Positions 32,154-41,164 are shown, counted from the first letter of the stretch. The stretch: 41,164 nucleotides of DNA from Lachnospiraceae bacterium (GCA_022792295.1 JAAWAR010000073.1:1-41164), one strand, 5' to 3'. Translations and numbers: made by a program. The notes: a model not told the origin generated them from the letters alone.

Positions 32154-34646
32154 ATGATAAAGGTATCTGTCATTATGCCATGCTTTAATGTTGCAAAAAC
32201 ATTGATTCGGGCTTTGGATTCCATAAGTATGCAGAAGGTGAATTTTGAATATGAGATACTGGTTATAGATGATGCATCGACAGACCAAACGGTTGAGCTT
32301 GCAAAAAAGTATTCTCAGCAGCATCCGCAGGTGAAGGTGATCTGCAATGAATCCAATCGCGGAAATGCATATACGTACTATACCGGTCTCTGCGCTTCCA
32401 GAGGTGAATACTTTTGCGTGCTGGATGGGGATGATTATTATACGGTTCCAGACAAACTGCAGAGACAGGTGGATTTTCTGGATTCTGACACAGAAGAAGA
32501 ATATGTGGGAGCAGCGACACAATTTGTCATTGACCTGGGTAATAATATGGTGAGTATTCCCGACCGCGGCACCATTGAGGAGTTTTCCTATGCAGACTTT
32601 TTGACACAGAACAGCGGTTACTACCATACATCCACCTATATGTACAGAAATATTTTCCGGGGAAATGTTCCGTCTCAAATGAGTGAGGAGCTGTATAGAG
32701 GCGACACGCCCCGGACGATGTTTCATTTGTCGTATTCCGGGAAAAAGATAAAAGTGCTGGACTTTGTAGGTTCAGCGTATACATTTGAATTTACCGGAAT
32801 ATGGTCCGGCTTAAAACAAAAGCAGCAATTTGAATACCAGGTCTCCTACCAAATGCGCCATAAAGAAAATGTCTCCACGGATTTTGAGCGCGCATCTGCA
32901 GAACGAGTTATAGAATTTAATCGAAGCAAGATGGATTCGGCACAGGATGACTTGCGGAGATATCCTTCCGTATCCATTGAACAGGCTCTAAAATATATTT
33001 CGGAATATGCAGGCCGATTTGCTTTCGGACAAAAGGACTTTGTTCTCCAGCATGCGTATTATTCCGCTTATATAGATACATTGTGTGCATCTTTGGGATT
33101 TGTGGAGCTGGTTCGGAATCCGGAGCATATCCAAAAAGAAAAAAACAGCCAGAGTATTTGCATTGTCAATGCGTTTATGAATCCGCATGGAGGAGGAATT
33201 TTCGCAGAAATTGAAGAATTAGTAGACATATATAAAAAGAAAGAGGTTTTTCTCATTGTTACGGAGATGTCGGAGATACCAAAACAGGTAGCTGAAATCC
33301 TGTCAAAGCATTCGAACTTGACAGTCCTTTGCCCGCCAATCGGCTGCACGGAACGTTTGAAATGGTTCCGGGAACAATTTGTCCGGATTGCACCGTACCG
33401 TACGTACTATTACTGCTCTCATAAGGATGCATATGGGGCGGCATTGGTACAAAAGAGCTGCTGTGAAAACATAACGCTGTTTTCATTCGACCATGGCTAT
33501 CTGTGCGGAATCAGCAATCCCAATTTGGACAGCATAATAGCGAAACGGCCGGTTGATTTTTGGATGCTGGAAAAGAAATTCAAAGAAAAGGTGCTTTTTA
33601 TTCCCACGTGGAATGACGGCGCTTATGGCTGCGAGGGACGGCCGTACCGGCCGTTTTACGAGCATACCGCATTAATTACTGCAAGCGGGGCGGCTCGCTA
33701 TTACAAAATTGACGGGCGTCCCCCCTATCGTTATATTGACCTCATCCTTGCCTTGCTGCAAAAAACGGGAGGGATCCATTACCATTTTGGCGAGCTTCCA
33801 GACTTGGCGCAGACAGAAATAGACAAAAAAATGGAAGCGGCGGGAATTGACAGGGCGCAGTTTGTTCATATTCCCTGGGCAGACAATATTCCGCTGACAC
33901 TGCTGAAAAAACATGTGGATATATTTATAGAGCCATTTCCGGTCGTGTCCTATAAGCTGACGTTAGAGGTACTGTCTGTCGGAATACCGGTAATAGCGAG
34001 GCAGGGATTCACGCGGATGAATATCGCGGATTTCCTGCCGCCGGATTGCTTGCTCTGGCGGGACGGGAAAGAATTTGTTGCGGTCTTATCAACGCTGACC
34101 GGTGATTTCTTAAGGAAGGAATCAAAAAAGGCGCTGGCATATTTTCAAACCTATCACAGTACAGAGACCATCACAAAACAATTATGGGAGAACCGCGGGC
34201 TGCCGGTGCCGGAGAAAAAAACATATCCGGACAATACGCTGATGGATATTATGTCTTCTTTACGGCTGTTCGGAGATAACTGCCGAATTTCCATTACGAA
34301 TAAAGCAGAGGAAGAAAAACGCCGCAGGGAGAGAGAGGAGTGCAGAGAAAGGGAGCGTATGCGCAGACAAGAGCAGGTGGCTTTTGAAATAAGAGATATT
34401 CGCTCCTGGAAAGCGTTTCGGTTAGGTTTTGCTGTAACGCTGCCTATGAGATTTTGTAAACAGGCGTTGCGCTATGGCCTGCACTACGGGCCGGTTCAGG
34501 GAATTGTAAAGCTTAAAAAAGATCGGATCATGTTCTATCACCGGGAGAATCCGGAGGATGAACTGTATACGTTGAAAAATTCTGCCGCGTATAAATTGGG
34601 GGCGGCATTAGCAAGGCCATACCGGTGGATCAGATTTTGTTCATAA
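32154..34646 (+). CDS. large two-domain glycosyltransferase (GT2 plus GT-B-like)
   Basis: 830-aa protein. Residues about 1-230 are a GT2 domain (VSVIMPCFNVAKTLIRALDSI, VIDDASTD, GNAYTYYTG, the DxD-type VLDGDDYY). Residues about 345-690 look like a second transferase domain of GT-B type: an Rossmann-like start CIVNAFMNPHGGGIFAEIEEL, a donor-site-like EPFPVVSYKLTLEVLSVGIPVIARQ (Glu plus Pro/Gly-rich loop). Residues about 715-745 are a highly charged coiled coil (KRRREREECRERERMRRQEQ). The tail has membrane-contacting segments AFRLGFAVTLPMRF and YKLGAALARPYRW. It probably adds two different sugars in succession. This is one intact frame. Confidence 0.8.
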   Translation: MIKVSVIMPCFNVAKTLIRALDSISMQKVNFEYEILVIDDASTDQTVELAKKYSQQHPQVKVICNESNRGNAYTYYTGLCASRGEYFCVLDGDDYYTVPDKLQRQVDFLDSDTEEEYVGAATQFVIDLGNNMVSIPDRGTIEEFSYADFLTQNSGYYHTSTYMYRNIFRGNVPSQMSEELYRGDTPRTMFHLSYSGKKIKVLDFVGSAYTFEFTGIWSGLKQKQQFEYQVSYQMRHKENVSTDFERASAERVIEFNRSKMDSAQDDLRRYPSVSIEQALKYISEYAGRFAFGQKDFVLQHAYYSAYIDTLCASLGFVELVRNPEHIQKEKNSQSICIVNAFMNPHGGGIFAEIEELVDIYKKKEVFLIVTEMSEIPKQVAEILSKHSNLTVLCPPIGCTERLKWFREQFVRIAPYRTYYYCSHKDAYGAALVQKSCCENITLFSFDHGYLCGISNPNLDSIIAKRPVDFWMLEKKFKEKVLFIPTWNDGAYGCEGRPYRPFYEHTALITASGAARYYKIDGRPPYRYIDLILALLQKTGGIHYHFGELPDLAQTEIDKKMEAAGIDRAQFVHIPWADNIPLTLLKKHVDIFIEPFPVVSYKLTLEVLSVGIPVIARQGFTRMNIADFLPPDCLLWRDGKEFVAVLSTLTGDFLRKESKKALAYFQTYHSTETITKQLWENRGLPVPEKKTYPDNTLMDIMSSLRLFGDNCRISITNKAEEEKRRREREECRERERMRRQEQVAFEIRDIRSWKAFRLGFAVTLPMRFCKQALRYGLHYGPVQGIVKLKKDRIMFYHRENPEDELYTLKNSAAYKLGAALARPYRWIRFCS

Positions 34647-34666
34647 TACTTAAGCAGAGGTAAATA

Positions 34667-35902
34667 ATGAGAAATATAGCAATAGCAGGTACCGGATATG
34701 TAGGACTTTCTCTGGCAGTTTTGCTGGCGCAAAACAATCATGTTACGGCGGTTGACATCGTAGAAAAAAAGGTCGATGCGATAAACAAACGGGTATCCCC
34801 TATAAAAGATGAATATATTGCTTCGTATCTGAAAGAAAAAAAGCTGGATCTGACCGCAACTATGGATGGAAACAGTGCGTATAAGGCTGCAGAATATGTG
34901 ATCGTTGCCACACCTACGAATTATGATGCGAAAAAAAACCATTTTGATGTCTCGGCAGTTGATGGAGTCATTGAGCAGATCATCACGGCGAATCCGAATG
35001 CGATCATAATCATTAAGAGTACCGTTCCGGTAGGTTTTACAAAATCAGCGATAGAAAAGTATAAGTCGAAAAACATACTGTTTAGCCCGGAGTTCTTAAG
35101 AGAGTCGAAAGCCCTGTATGATAATCTGTATCCTTCAAGAATCATCGTGGGAGCGGATAAAAGCGACCCAAAACTTGTAAATGCTGCACACGATTTTGCA
35201 CGGCTTTTGCAGGAGGGGGCAATAAAAAAGAAGATAGACACCTTATACATGGGGTTGACCGAGGCAGAGGCAGTCAAGCTGTTTGCGAATACGTATCTCG
35301 CGCTAAGGGTTTCCTATTTTAATGAATTGGATACGTATGCCGAGATGAAGAATCTGGATTCCCAGGACATTATCAATGGAGTGTGTCTTGATCCCAGAAT
35401 CGGAACACATTATAATAACCCGTCGTTTGGATACGGAGGATATTGCCTTCCTAAGGATACAAAGCAGCTGCTTGCCAATTATAATGATGTCCCTCAAGAG
35501 ATAATGACAGCAATCGTTCAATCAAACAGAACAAGAAAGGATTTTATTGCGGATAGGGTATTGGAACTTTCTGGGGCATACAGTGCGAATGCAGCCTGGG
35601 AGAAGGCAAAAGAGAAGAAGGTTGTGATCGGTGTATACCGTTTAACGATGAAAAGCAATTCAGATAATTTCCGCCAGAGCTCCATTCAGGGAATTATGAA
35701 ACGTATAAAGGCTAAAGGGGCAGCTGTAATTATATATGAGCCGGCTCTTGAAGACGGCACAACATTTTTTGGGAGCACTGTGGTAAATAATATAGAACAA
35801 TTTAAGACACAAAGCCAGAAAATTATTGCCAACCGATACGATTCTTGTCTTGACGATGTGAGAGAAAAAGTCTATACAAGGGATATTTATTACAGGGACT
35901 GA
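34667..35902 (+). CDS. ugd: UDP-glucose 6-dehydrogenase
   Basis: 411-aa NAD-dependent enzyme that oxidises UDP-glucose to UDP-glucuronate, supplying an acidic sugar for the polymer. N-terminal NAD site [33 protein letters not shown], substrate-side [12 protein letters not shown], and the catalytic C260 in [13 protein letters not shown] are all present. The C-terminal UDP-binding domain is complete. The length fits the UDP-glucose branch; UDP-N-acetylhexosamine dehydrogenases of the same superfamily cannot be fully excluded by eye. Confidence 0.93.
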   Translation: MRNIAIAGTGYVGLSLAVLLAQNNHVTAVDIVEKKVDAINKRVSPIKDEYIASYLKEKKLDLTATMDGNSAYKAAEYVIVATPTNYDAKKNHFDVSAVDGVIEQIITANPNAIIIIKSTVPVGFTKSAIEKYKSKNILFSPEFLRESKALYDNLYPSRIIVGADKSDPKLVNAAHDFARLLQEGAIKKKIDTLYMGLTEAEAVKLFANTYLALRVSYFNELDTYAEMKNLDSQDIINGVCLDPRIGTHYNNPSFGYGGYCLPKDTKQLLANYNDVPQEIMTAIVQSNRTRKDFIADRVLELSGAYSANAAWEKAKEKKVVIGVYRLTMKSNSDNFRQSSIQGIMKRIKAKGAAVIIYEPALEDGTTFFGSTVVNNIEQFKTQSQKIIANRYDSCLDDVREKVYTRDIYYRD

Positions 35903-35949
35903 CGGCTCCTTTTACCGCAGGATGATTCACAAAGAACGGGGAATGCGCA

Positions 35950-37752
35950 ATGAAAATGAGACTACAGGAAATCTTATTTCCTAAAAAAGATGAATATGCA
36001 AGAGCCTGGAAGCTGTTTTATCATGGGATGGGAGTTATATATCGGGATAGGGCCGTAAAAATGGCACCGTGTTCACAGATTGATTATATGTCCTATTTTA
36101 ATGCGTTTTCGTTAGAAAAGTGGAAAACATATACATGTGTGAAAAATATTAGCCTTGTGTTAATCATAGAAGGAGCATTTCGCATCAGGCTGGTTGGATA
36201 TTCTTTAAATGTATGCAGCCCGGTAAGAACGGTTTTGGGAACATATGATTATGATTTAAAGGAAAAGACAGAGATTCGGTTCGAGTATCCCAAAACAGAG
36301 GATACGATGCTGGCCTTTGAGATTGAGACTAATTCTGTTTGCAAATTATATAGTGGAGGATATGAAGGGGAGTGTGACAGCCAGAAAATACAGGAAGTAA
36401 ATCTGTTTTTAGCGACCACTACTTTTAAAAAGGAAACATTTATCGAGAGAAATTTGGAATTGCTAAAAGAAGAAATTTTAAATACACAAGATGAGATGAA
36501 AGAAAATTTCTCTATCCATGTGATTGATAATGGAAGAACGCTGGAGGCTGAAAAGCTGGAGCAGGAGAGGGTTTTTATTCATTCCAATAAAAATGTGGGA
36601 GGCTCCGGTGGTTTTGCCAGAGGGATGATCGAGGCGTTAAAATCAGAAAAAATTGTTACACATATTCTCCTAATGGACGATGATATTTTAATCCTGCCAG
36701 AGAGTATAAAAAGAACGTACCGTCTGCTGAAAGTTTTAAAGCCGGAATACAGAGAACGATTTATCAGCGGAGCAATGCTTTGCTATGAACAAATGAATAT
36801 TCAGCATGAGGATATTGGGTTTGTTCATAAGGATGGTTCGTATGGCCCGCTGAAGGGGCGTCTGGATCACAATTTTGTAGTGGATAATCTGCGCTGTGAG
36901 AAAGAATATCTGCCGAAACAGGATATGTATGCCGGCTGGTGGTACTGCTGCATTCCTATGGAGGCGATTAAAAAAAATGGGCTTCCCCTCCCGCTGTTTG
37001 TGCGCGGGGATGACGTCGAATTCAGCCTGCGCAATCACGCGGGATTTATCACCATGAACGGGATCAGTGTTTGGCATTTGGGATTTACCTATAAATTTAA
37101 TGCGGCGGTAGAATTATATCAGGTTCACAGAAACAGCTTGATCTTACAGGCGGTATCGGGGGTATGCCAAAATATTGATTTTATGGATCGTATGCGTAAA
37201 CTTTTTCGTGCCAGGATTTTATCACTTGACTATAGCGGCGCAGAGCTCATCTTAGATGCAATAGAAGATTTTCTAAAAGGCCCTGCATTCATTCAACAGG
37301 ATTGTGGAGAACACATTATGAAAGAAAAGGCCTCCAAAAACGAAGCTATGAAGCCGCTAAAAGAGTTTTCAAATATAGATATCGATTTAGATACCGTTTA
37401 TTATGATCCGCCAAGAGGATTTGCGCGAAAATGGCTGTATCGCCTTACGTATAATGGGCATAGATTTTGTCCGTCTGCGTTATTGAGAAAAGGTCCGGGA
37501 ATAGTTGCATACGATTGGTTTTACTCCCCGGAGCATAACTTCTGGCGAAAGGAGCTGCTGGCAGTGAATCCCCATTTGGAAACGGGGCATCTCCGGATTC
37601 ACAGCAAGAAGAAATATCGAACCTTATTAAAACGGTATAAAGAACTGATAAGGCAGTATCATGCCGCACATATTCAGATTGAGGAACAATATAAGCAGGC
37701 ATATGACTTCTTACGTTCCATAGATTTTTGGGAATCGTACTTGGAGATTTAG
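35950..37752 (+). CDS. second GlfT2-like glycosyltransferase
   Basis: 600-aa paralogue of the gene at 24274. It has the same architecture: N-terminal beta domain with YFNAFSLEKWKTYTCVKNI, then VIDNGRTL, NKNVGGSGGFARGM, metal-binding LLMDDD (D243-D245), GWWYCCIPM and RGDDVEFSLRNH (D354, D355), with the WHLGF histidine downstream and a helical C-terminal region. The two proteins differ enough outside these motifs to suggest different acceptors or linkages rather than a recent duplication. The start is the first of two nearby ATGs; the ribosome-binding site (GGGGA) is moderate. Confidence 0.85.
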   Translation: MKMRLQEILFPKKDEYARAWKLFYHGMGVIYRDRAVKMAPCSQIDYMSYFNAFSLEKWKTYTCVKNISLVLIIEGAFRIRLVGYSLNVCSPVRTVLGTYDYDLKEKTEIRFEYPKTEDTMLAFEIETNSVCKLYSGGYEGECDSQKIQEVNLFLATTTFKKETFIERNLELLKEEILNTQDEMKENFSIHVIDNGRTLEAEKLEQERVFIHSNKNVGGSGGFARGMIEALKSEKIVTHILLMDDDILILPESIKRTYRLLKVLKPEYRERFISGAMLCYEQMNIQHEDIGFVHKDGSYGPLKGRLDHNFVVDNLRCEKEYLPKQDMYAGWWYCCIPMEAIKKNGLPLPLFVRGDDVEFSLRNHAGFITMNGISVWHLGFTYKFNAAVELYQVHRNSLILQAVSGVCQNIDFMDRMRKLFRARILSLDYSGAELILDAIEDFLKGPAFIQQDCGEHIMKEKASKNEAMKPLKEFSNIDIDLDTVYYDPPRGFARKWLYRLTYNGHRFCPSALLRKGPGIVAYDWFYSPEHNFWRKELLAVNPHLETGHLRIHSKKKYRTLLKRYKELIRQYHAAHIQIEEQYKQAYDFLRSIDFWESYLEI

Positions 37753-37762
37753 GAGAAGCGGA

Positions 37763-39421
37763 ATGGAGCATAAACGGTTAATGGGAGTTAGAGCTGTTTT
37801 GAAAAAAAAGAAACACTGGGTGTTTGGGGGAATCATAGTACTGCAGCTGTTTTGTATTGTATATTTTGCGAATGCAAAGCAAGGATTTTTTGTTGACGAA
37901 TTATGGTCCTATGGCCTCGCTAACAGTTATTATCATCCGCATGTTTATTATAACGACGCATTAGAAAAGCAGTGGGTATCTGGAACGTATTTTAAAGAAT
38001 ATTTAGAAGTTTCACCAGAAGAAAGATTTTGTTATGACTCTGTGATCTTTAACCAGAAAAACGATTTCCATCCGCCCTTGTTTTATTTGGTGCTGCATAC
38101 AATATGTTCTGTTTTTCCGAATTCTTTCAGTAAATGGTATGGGATTGTGCCCAATATTTTTTATTTTATCGGTATTAGTGTACTGTTATACAAATTATCC
38201 CGAAAAATATTAGGGGAGACATGGCTGGCCCTGCTTCCGTCTGCGATTTATGGATTCAGCACCGGTGCTATCAGCAGCGTAGTTTATATCCGCATGTATG
38301 AATTGATGACAATGTGGATGGTGTTTTCTGCGATATTACATCTGGAATTGTTGGAGCGCAAATGTATTACAATCAAGAATTTAGCACCAATTCTGATGAT
38401 TTCCTATTTAGGATACATGACGCAATATTATTTTTTTATTTTTACATTTTTTTTGGCATTATATTGCTGTATTTATTTAGCAATGACGAAAAGAGGAAAG
38501 GCATTAATAGGCTATTGTACAACCATGTATCTAAGCCTATGCATAGTTGCATTTACATTTCCGACGGCATTTGAGAAGTTATTTGGAGAAGGAAGGGGAG
38601 GGGAGGCAGTTAAAAATTTATTTGAGTTAAAAACATTTCTGGCGAATGTAAAAAGCTTTTATATAATTTTAGGGCAAGATCTCCTGGCGGATTGTCAGAC
38701 ACTCTTTATAGCTGCAGCAATGCTGTCTATGCTCGGAATATTTGTTAAGAAATATATAAAAATAAACTGGAAAACCGATGCGAATCAAAATGGATCAGAA
38801 GTTATCACGCTTACAATACGCGGTTTCGAGAAAAAACTTATGGTTGATGGCGGGGCCGCTGGCTGTATAATTGTGACGCTTACCATGGCTAGTTATTTTT
38901 TTGTAATTGCAAAGATCGCACCGTACCGGATGGAGCGTTATATTTTCGGAATTTACCCCTTTGCTATTTTAGGGCTTATCTGCTGGGGGCACTGGATTTT
39001 AAAAAAGTATCGAGTGCCTTTGAAATATCATTTTGGAATTGTTTTACTTGTTTTTTCTGTCGTGACAATAAAAGGCTATTATGAAAACAGAGTACATTAT
39101 ATATATCCTGAAAACAAAACAGCATTGGAAATATCCAAGCATTTTGAGGGCAGGGACTGTTTTTATATCACGTGGGATTATTATAAATTGGCAGGAAATG
39201 CCCTGGAACTGCAGAATGCGGAACGCGTATATACAATGATACCCGATAATTTGGAGCAATTACCTGGCATGATTGATTTTTCTAAAGAAGACTTTATTGT
39301 TTATGTAGATGAGGGTTTTGATCAGGAGGAAATATTGGATCAAGTAAAAAAATATTCAGGTTATAAAAACTGTGAGAAATTATTTGTCAGCCGTTGTATC
39401 GCATATAAATTCTTCAAATAG
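37763..39421 (+). CDS. GT-C family membrane glycosyltransferase (GT39/ArnT-like)
   Basis: 552-aa polytopic protein. One transmembrane helix (about 19-37) is followed by the first extracytoplasmic loop with the catalytic acidic pair D45-E46 in FFVDELWSYGLAN and the later HPPLFYLVLHT, both typical of lipid-donor GT-C enzymes. About ten more hydrophobic helices follow, then a soluble C-terminal part (about 440-552). Such enzymes use polyprenyl-phosphate sugars and act outside the membrane, so it probably decorates the exported polymer or its anchor. It starts 10 nt after the previous stop with AGGAGAAG. Confidence 0.82.
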   Translation: MEHKRLMGVRAVLKKKKHWVFGGIIVLQLFCIVYFANAKQGFFVDELWSYGLANSYYHPHVYYNDALEKQWVSGTYFKEYLEVSPEERFCYDSVIFNQKNDFHPPLFYLVLHTICSVFPNSFSKWYGIVPNIFYFIGISVLLYKLSRKILGETWLALLPSAIYGFSTGAISSVVYIRMYELMTMWMVFSAILHLELLERKCITIKNLAPILMISYLGYMTQYYFFIFTFFLALYCCIYLAMTKRGKALIGYCTTMYLSLCIVAFTFPTAFEKLFGEGRGGEAVKNLFELKTFLANVKSFYIILGQDLLADCQTLFIAAAMLSMLGIFVKKYIKINWKTDANQNGSEVITLTIRGFEKKLMVDGGAAGCIIVTLTMASYFFVIAKIAPYRMERYIFGIYPFAILGLICWGHWILKKYRVPLKYHFGIVLLVFSVVTIKGYYENRVHYIYPENKTALEISKHFEGRDCFYITWDYYKLAGNALELQNAERVYTMIPDNLEQLPGMIDFSKEDFIVYVDEGFDQEEILDQVKKYSGYKNCEKLFVSRCIAYKFFK

Positions 39422-39442
39422 AAAAAGGGAGAAAACACTATT

Positions 39443-40417
39443 GTGAATGAGGATATTACAGCAAAGATCTGTCCGGTCAGATATGGACGAAAAGCAATTT
39501 GCACGATTATTTCAGATGATGGCAGAATGCAGACGGCTGAGAATCTGAGCAGACTTGCAGCAGAGTTTGACTGCAAAGTTACGGTGGCACAGGCAGTAAG
39601 ATATGTTCAGAATATAACCCGGTGGAGGGAATTGGAACAGCATGGGAAGCTTGAATTTATCAGCCATTCCTATAATCACAGACGATTAGACGATGATAAT
39701 CTTTCAGATAAAGAGCTTGAGCACGAGATTACAGAGGCAAGACAATTTATGGAAGACAACTTCCGGACGGATCAAATTGCCTTTGTCCCTCCCAATAACC
39801 AATTATCTGATCGGGCATATAGCGTTTGTGAAAATCAGTTTTATGCCATTCGAAGATGGAAACGATTGTATAATTTCCTTTCGCCTGAACAGGGGAGGGA
39901 TTGGCTTCAATGGCTCAATCTGGGCTGTAAAGGAATCCATGATGTTGAAACCACAGCAGAAAGAAACCACTGGATTGATGATGTGGTTCTGCAAGAAAAA
40001 TGGTTGATTGAGATGTGGCATGATGTAGAGCTTGAAAAAACGGAACGCTATCAATGCACTACTTTAGAGGAAGCAAAACAGCATTTGACTTATATCAGGG
40101 AATGTGCCTGCAGGAATTTTCTTTGGGTTGCCCCTTTTACGGAAGCTGTAAAATATATAAAAGAGGTTCAAAGCTGCCGTTTAGAAGTATCAAAAATAAA
40201 CAGAGGCGAGTGGAAAATCTTTCTTGATAAAGGAATTGCAAAAAAGGATGACAGATTTGATATGCCTTTGACTCTGAAAATAGTGGTTCCCGAAGGTGTG
40301 AAACAAATTTATACGATTTCTGAGGGAAAGAAATTTAAACTTGAAAGGCAGAATGATACCTCTATACAGCTTGAACTGAATCCGGGCGGTGTATTCGAAT
40401 TATTGATAGATACATGA
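39443..40417 (+). CDS. polysaccharide deacetylase-fold (NodB-like) protein
   Basis: 324-aa protein. The NodB metal triad is visible: TIISDDG (D25, D26) and SHSYNH (H75, H79). The later catalytic motifs are less clear: VPPNNQL replaces the usual Arg-Pro-Pro segment, and WLIEMWHDVE could supply the late His. There is no signal peptide, so it would act in the cytoplasm on a lipid- or nucleotide-linked sugar, or have a non-standard role. Residues about 245-324 form an extra beta-rich domain. GTG start after GGGAG. It is paired with the FAD oxidoreductase that follows. Confidence 0.72.
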   Translation: MNEDITAKICPVRYGRKAICTIISDDGRMQTAENLSRLAAEFDCKVTVAQAVRYVQNITRWRELEQHGKLEFISHSYNHRRLDDDNLSDKELEHEITEARQFMEDNFRTDQIAFVPPNNQLSDRAYSVCENQFYAIRRWKRLYNFLSPEQGRDWLQWLNLGCKGIHDVETTAERNHWIDDVVLQEKWLIEMWHDVELEKTERYQCTTLEEAKQHLTYIRECACRNFLWVAPFTEAVKYIKEVQSCRLEVSKINRGEWKIFLDKGIAKKDDRFDMPLTLKIVVPEGVKQIYTISEGKKFKLERQNDTSIQLELNPGGVFELLIDT

Positions 40418-40538
40418 TGAAACAGAGAACAAGTAGTGATTCAGGCTTCCATGCGTGTTTGATAACTTGTATCCATGCATCAGAATTTCAGACAGAAAAT
40501 AATTGTGAAAGAATTTATAAAAAATAAGAGGTAAGTTC
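40418..40538. other. short intergenic gap
   Basis: About 120 bp between two co-directional genes. No terminator is seen, and no promoter that I would defend; a poorly spaced A+T-rich segment near 40500 is the only candidate. Confidence 0.3.
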
Positions 40539-41164
40539 ATGTACAGTTCAGTAATCATTGGAGCAGGCTTATATGGCCTGTATGCGGCGCTCTATTGTGC
40601 AAAGAAATCACGGTGGAATTCCTCGAAGATTGTTGTGTTGGAAAAAGATTCGGCCTCATTTACCCGGGCGACTTATATCAATCAGGCACGTGTCCATATG
40701 GGTTACCACTATCCCCGCTCTTTGTCAACCGCGGAAAAATCTGCCCAGTATTTTTATCGTTTTATGGAAGACTATGGATTTTGCGTCTTGACGGAGTTTG
40801 ACCAGGTTTATGCCACTTCATCAAATTTTTCGTGGACCAATGCGCAGGAATTCAAACAATTTTGTAAGAATGTCGGCATCCGCTGTGATGGAATCGATCC
40901 CAATCAATATTTTAAACCCGGTATGTGTGACGGTGCTTTTTTGACAGAGGAATATACTTACGACGCGCATATCTTACAGCAATACCTTCTTGAACAGCTA
41001 TCCCGATATTCAAATGTAGAAATCGTATATGGGGCAGCCATTGGAGCGATTGAGAAAACAGGCAGCCATTTTGTTCTGAAAACCTCAAAAGGGACTTATA
41101 AGACAGACTTCCTCCTGAATGCCACCTATGCTTCTTCCAATGAAATCATCCATATGCTGCAGGA
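40539..41164 (+). CDS. FAD-dependent oxidoreductase (DAO-like), 3' truncated by the window
   Basis: The frame starts at ATG 40539 (AAGAGGTAAG upstream) and is still open at the window edge, giving 208 visible residues. The FAD Rossmann motif GAGLYGLYAA (8-17) is at the N-terminus, with a conventional second-strand acid (VVLEKD) and RATYINQARVHMGYHYPRS, which resembles the substrate/FAD region of D-amino-acid-oxidase-fold enzymes. It lacks the motifs of UDP-galactopyranose mutase. Its place after a deacetylase-fold protein in a polysaccharide locus suggests oxidation of a sugar, amine or glycerol-type group; the substrate is unknown. Confidence 0.75.
   Translation, partial: MYSSVIIGAGLYGLYAALYCAKKSRWNSSKIVVLEKDSASFTRATYINQARVHMGYHYPRSLSTAEKSAQYFYRFMEDYGFCVLTEFDQVYATSSNFSWTNAQEFKQFCKNVGIRCDGIDPNQYFKPGMCDGAFLTEEYTYDAHILQQYLLEQLSRYSNVEIVYGAAIGAIEKTGSHFVLKTSKGTYKTDFLLNATYASSNEIIHMLQ

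Noticed and set aside
40539-41164. Identification as UDP-galactopyranose mutase to serve the GlfT2-like enzymes
   Set aside because: The visible N-terminus lacks the mutase motifs after the FAD site and instead resembles DAO-fold oxidoreductases.
1-41164. CRISPR arrays, rRNA genes, intact insertion sequences or prophage modules
   Set aside because: I saw no regularly spaced direct repeats, no rRNA-like stretches, no transposase motifs and no phage structural genes anywhere in the window.

Overview
The window looks like a chromosomal segment of an anaerobic, low-GC-phylum Gram-positive bacterium (Bacillota, class Clostridia, probably Lachnospiraceae). The grounds are strong AGGAGG ribosome-binding sites, sigma-A promoters of the TTGACA-17-TATAAT type with extended -10 boxes, the two-subunit glycine decarboxylase (gcvPA/gcvPB) behind a tandem glycine riboswitch, lepA near hemW, and a Wzm/Wzt-type surface-polysaccharide locus with GlfT2-like glycosyltransferases. 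The assignment rests on gene content and protein style, not on a database search.

Layout. 1-725: the tail of a truncated reading frame, then a gene-poor stretch. 726-3141: a pyrimidine nucleoside salvage operon (uridine phosphorylase, cytidine deaminase, phosphopentomutase) from its own promoter. 3304-3478: a self-contained tRNA-Met unit with promoter and terminator. 3480-4123: decayed coding sequence plus the promoter and palindromic leader of lepA. 4124-8130: lepA, a tandem-Nudix fusion and hemW. 8131-13954: an accessory catabolic block made of a GntR/FCD regulator, a LysR regulator and a divergent CitMHS transporter - MBL hydrolase - amidohydrolase operon that probably imports and hydrolyses an unidentified organic acid or amide/ester.

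14233-21318: the glycine cleavage operon. A strong promoter feeds a two-aptamer glycine riboswitch whose last P1 strand overlaps a terminator hairpin, followed by gcvT, gcvH, gcvPA, gcvPB, a lipoate-protein ligase and dihydrolipoyl dehydrogenase. All catalytic subunits plus the enzyme that attaches lipoate to GcvH lie in one transcript. A DUF2848 gene follows on its own, then two terminators, one of them a perfect 52-bp palindrome.

22639-41164 (runs off the edge): a surface-polysaccharide locus, visibly more A+T-rich from about 24.3 kb onward. It opens with an integrase-like gene that has lost its catalytic residues. It then encodes GT2 glycosyltransferases, two GlfT2-like (galactofuranosyltransferase-type) enzymes, a Wzm/Wzt ABC exporter, a coiled-coil radical SAM protein, an FdtA/FdtB/GNAT set that should make an N-acetylated 3-amino-3,6-dideoxyhexose nucleotide, UDP-glucose dehydrogenase, a very large two-domain glycosyltransferase, a GT-C membrane glycosyltransferase, a NodB-like deacetylase-fold protein and a truncated FAD oxidoreductase. 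The genes work together as sugar-nucleotide supply, polymer assembly, export and late modification. The coiled-coil radical SAM enzyme is the component least explained by known pathways and the best candidate for new biology.
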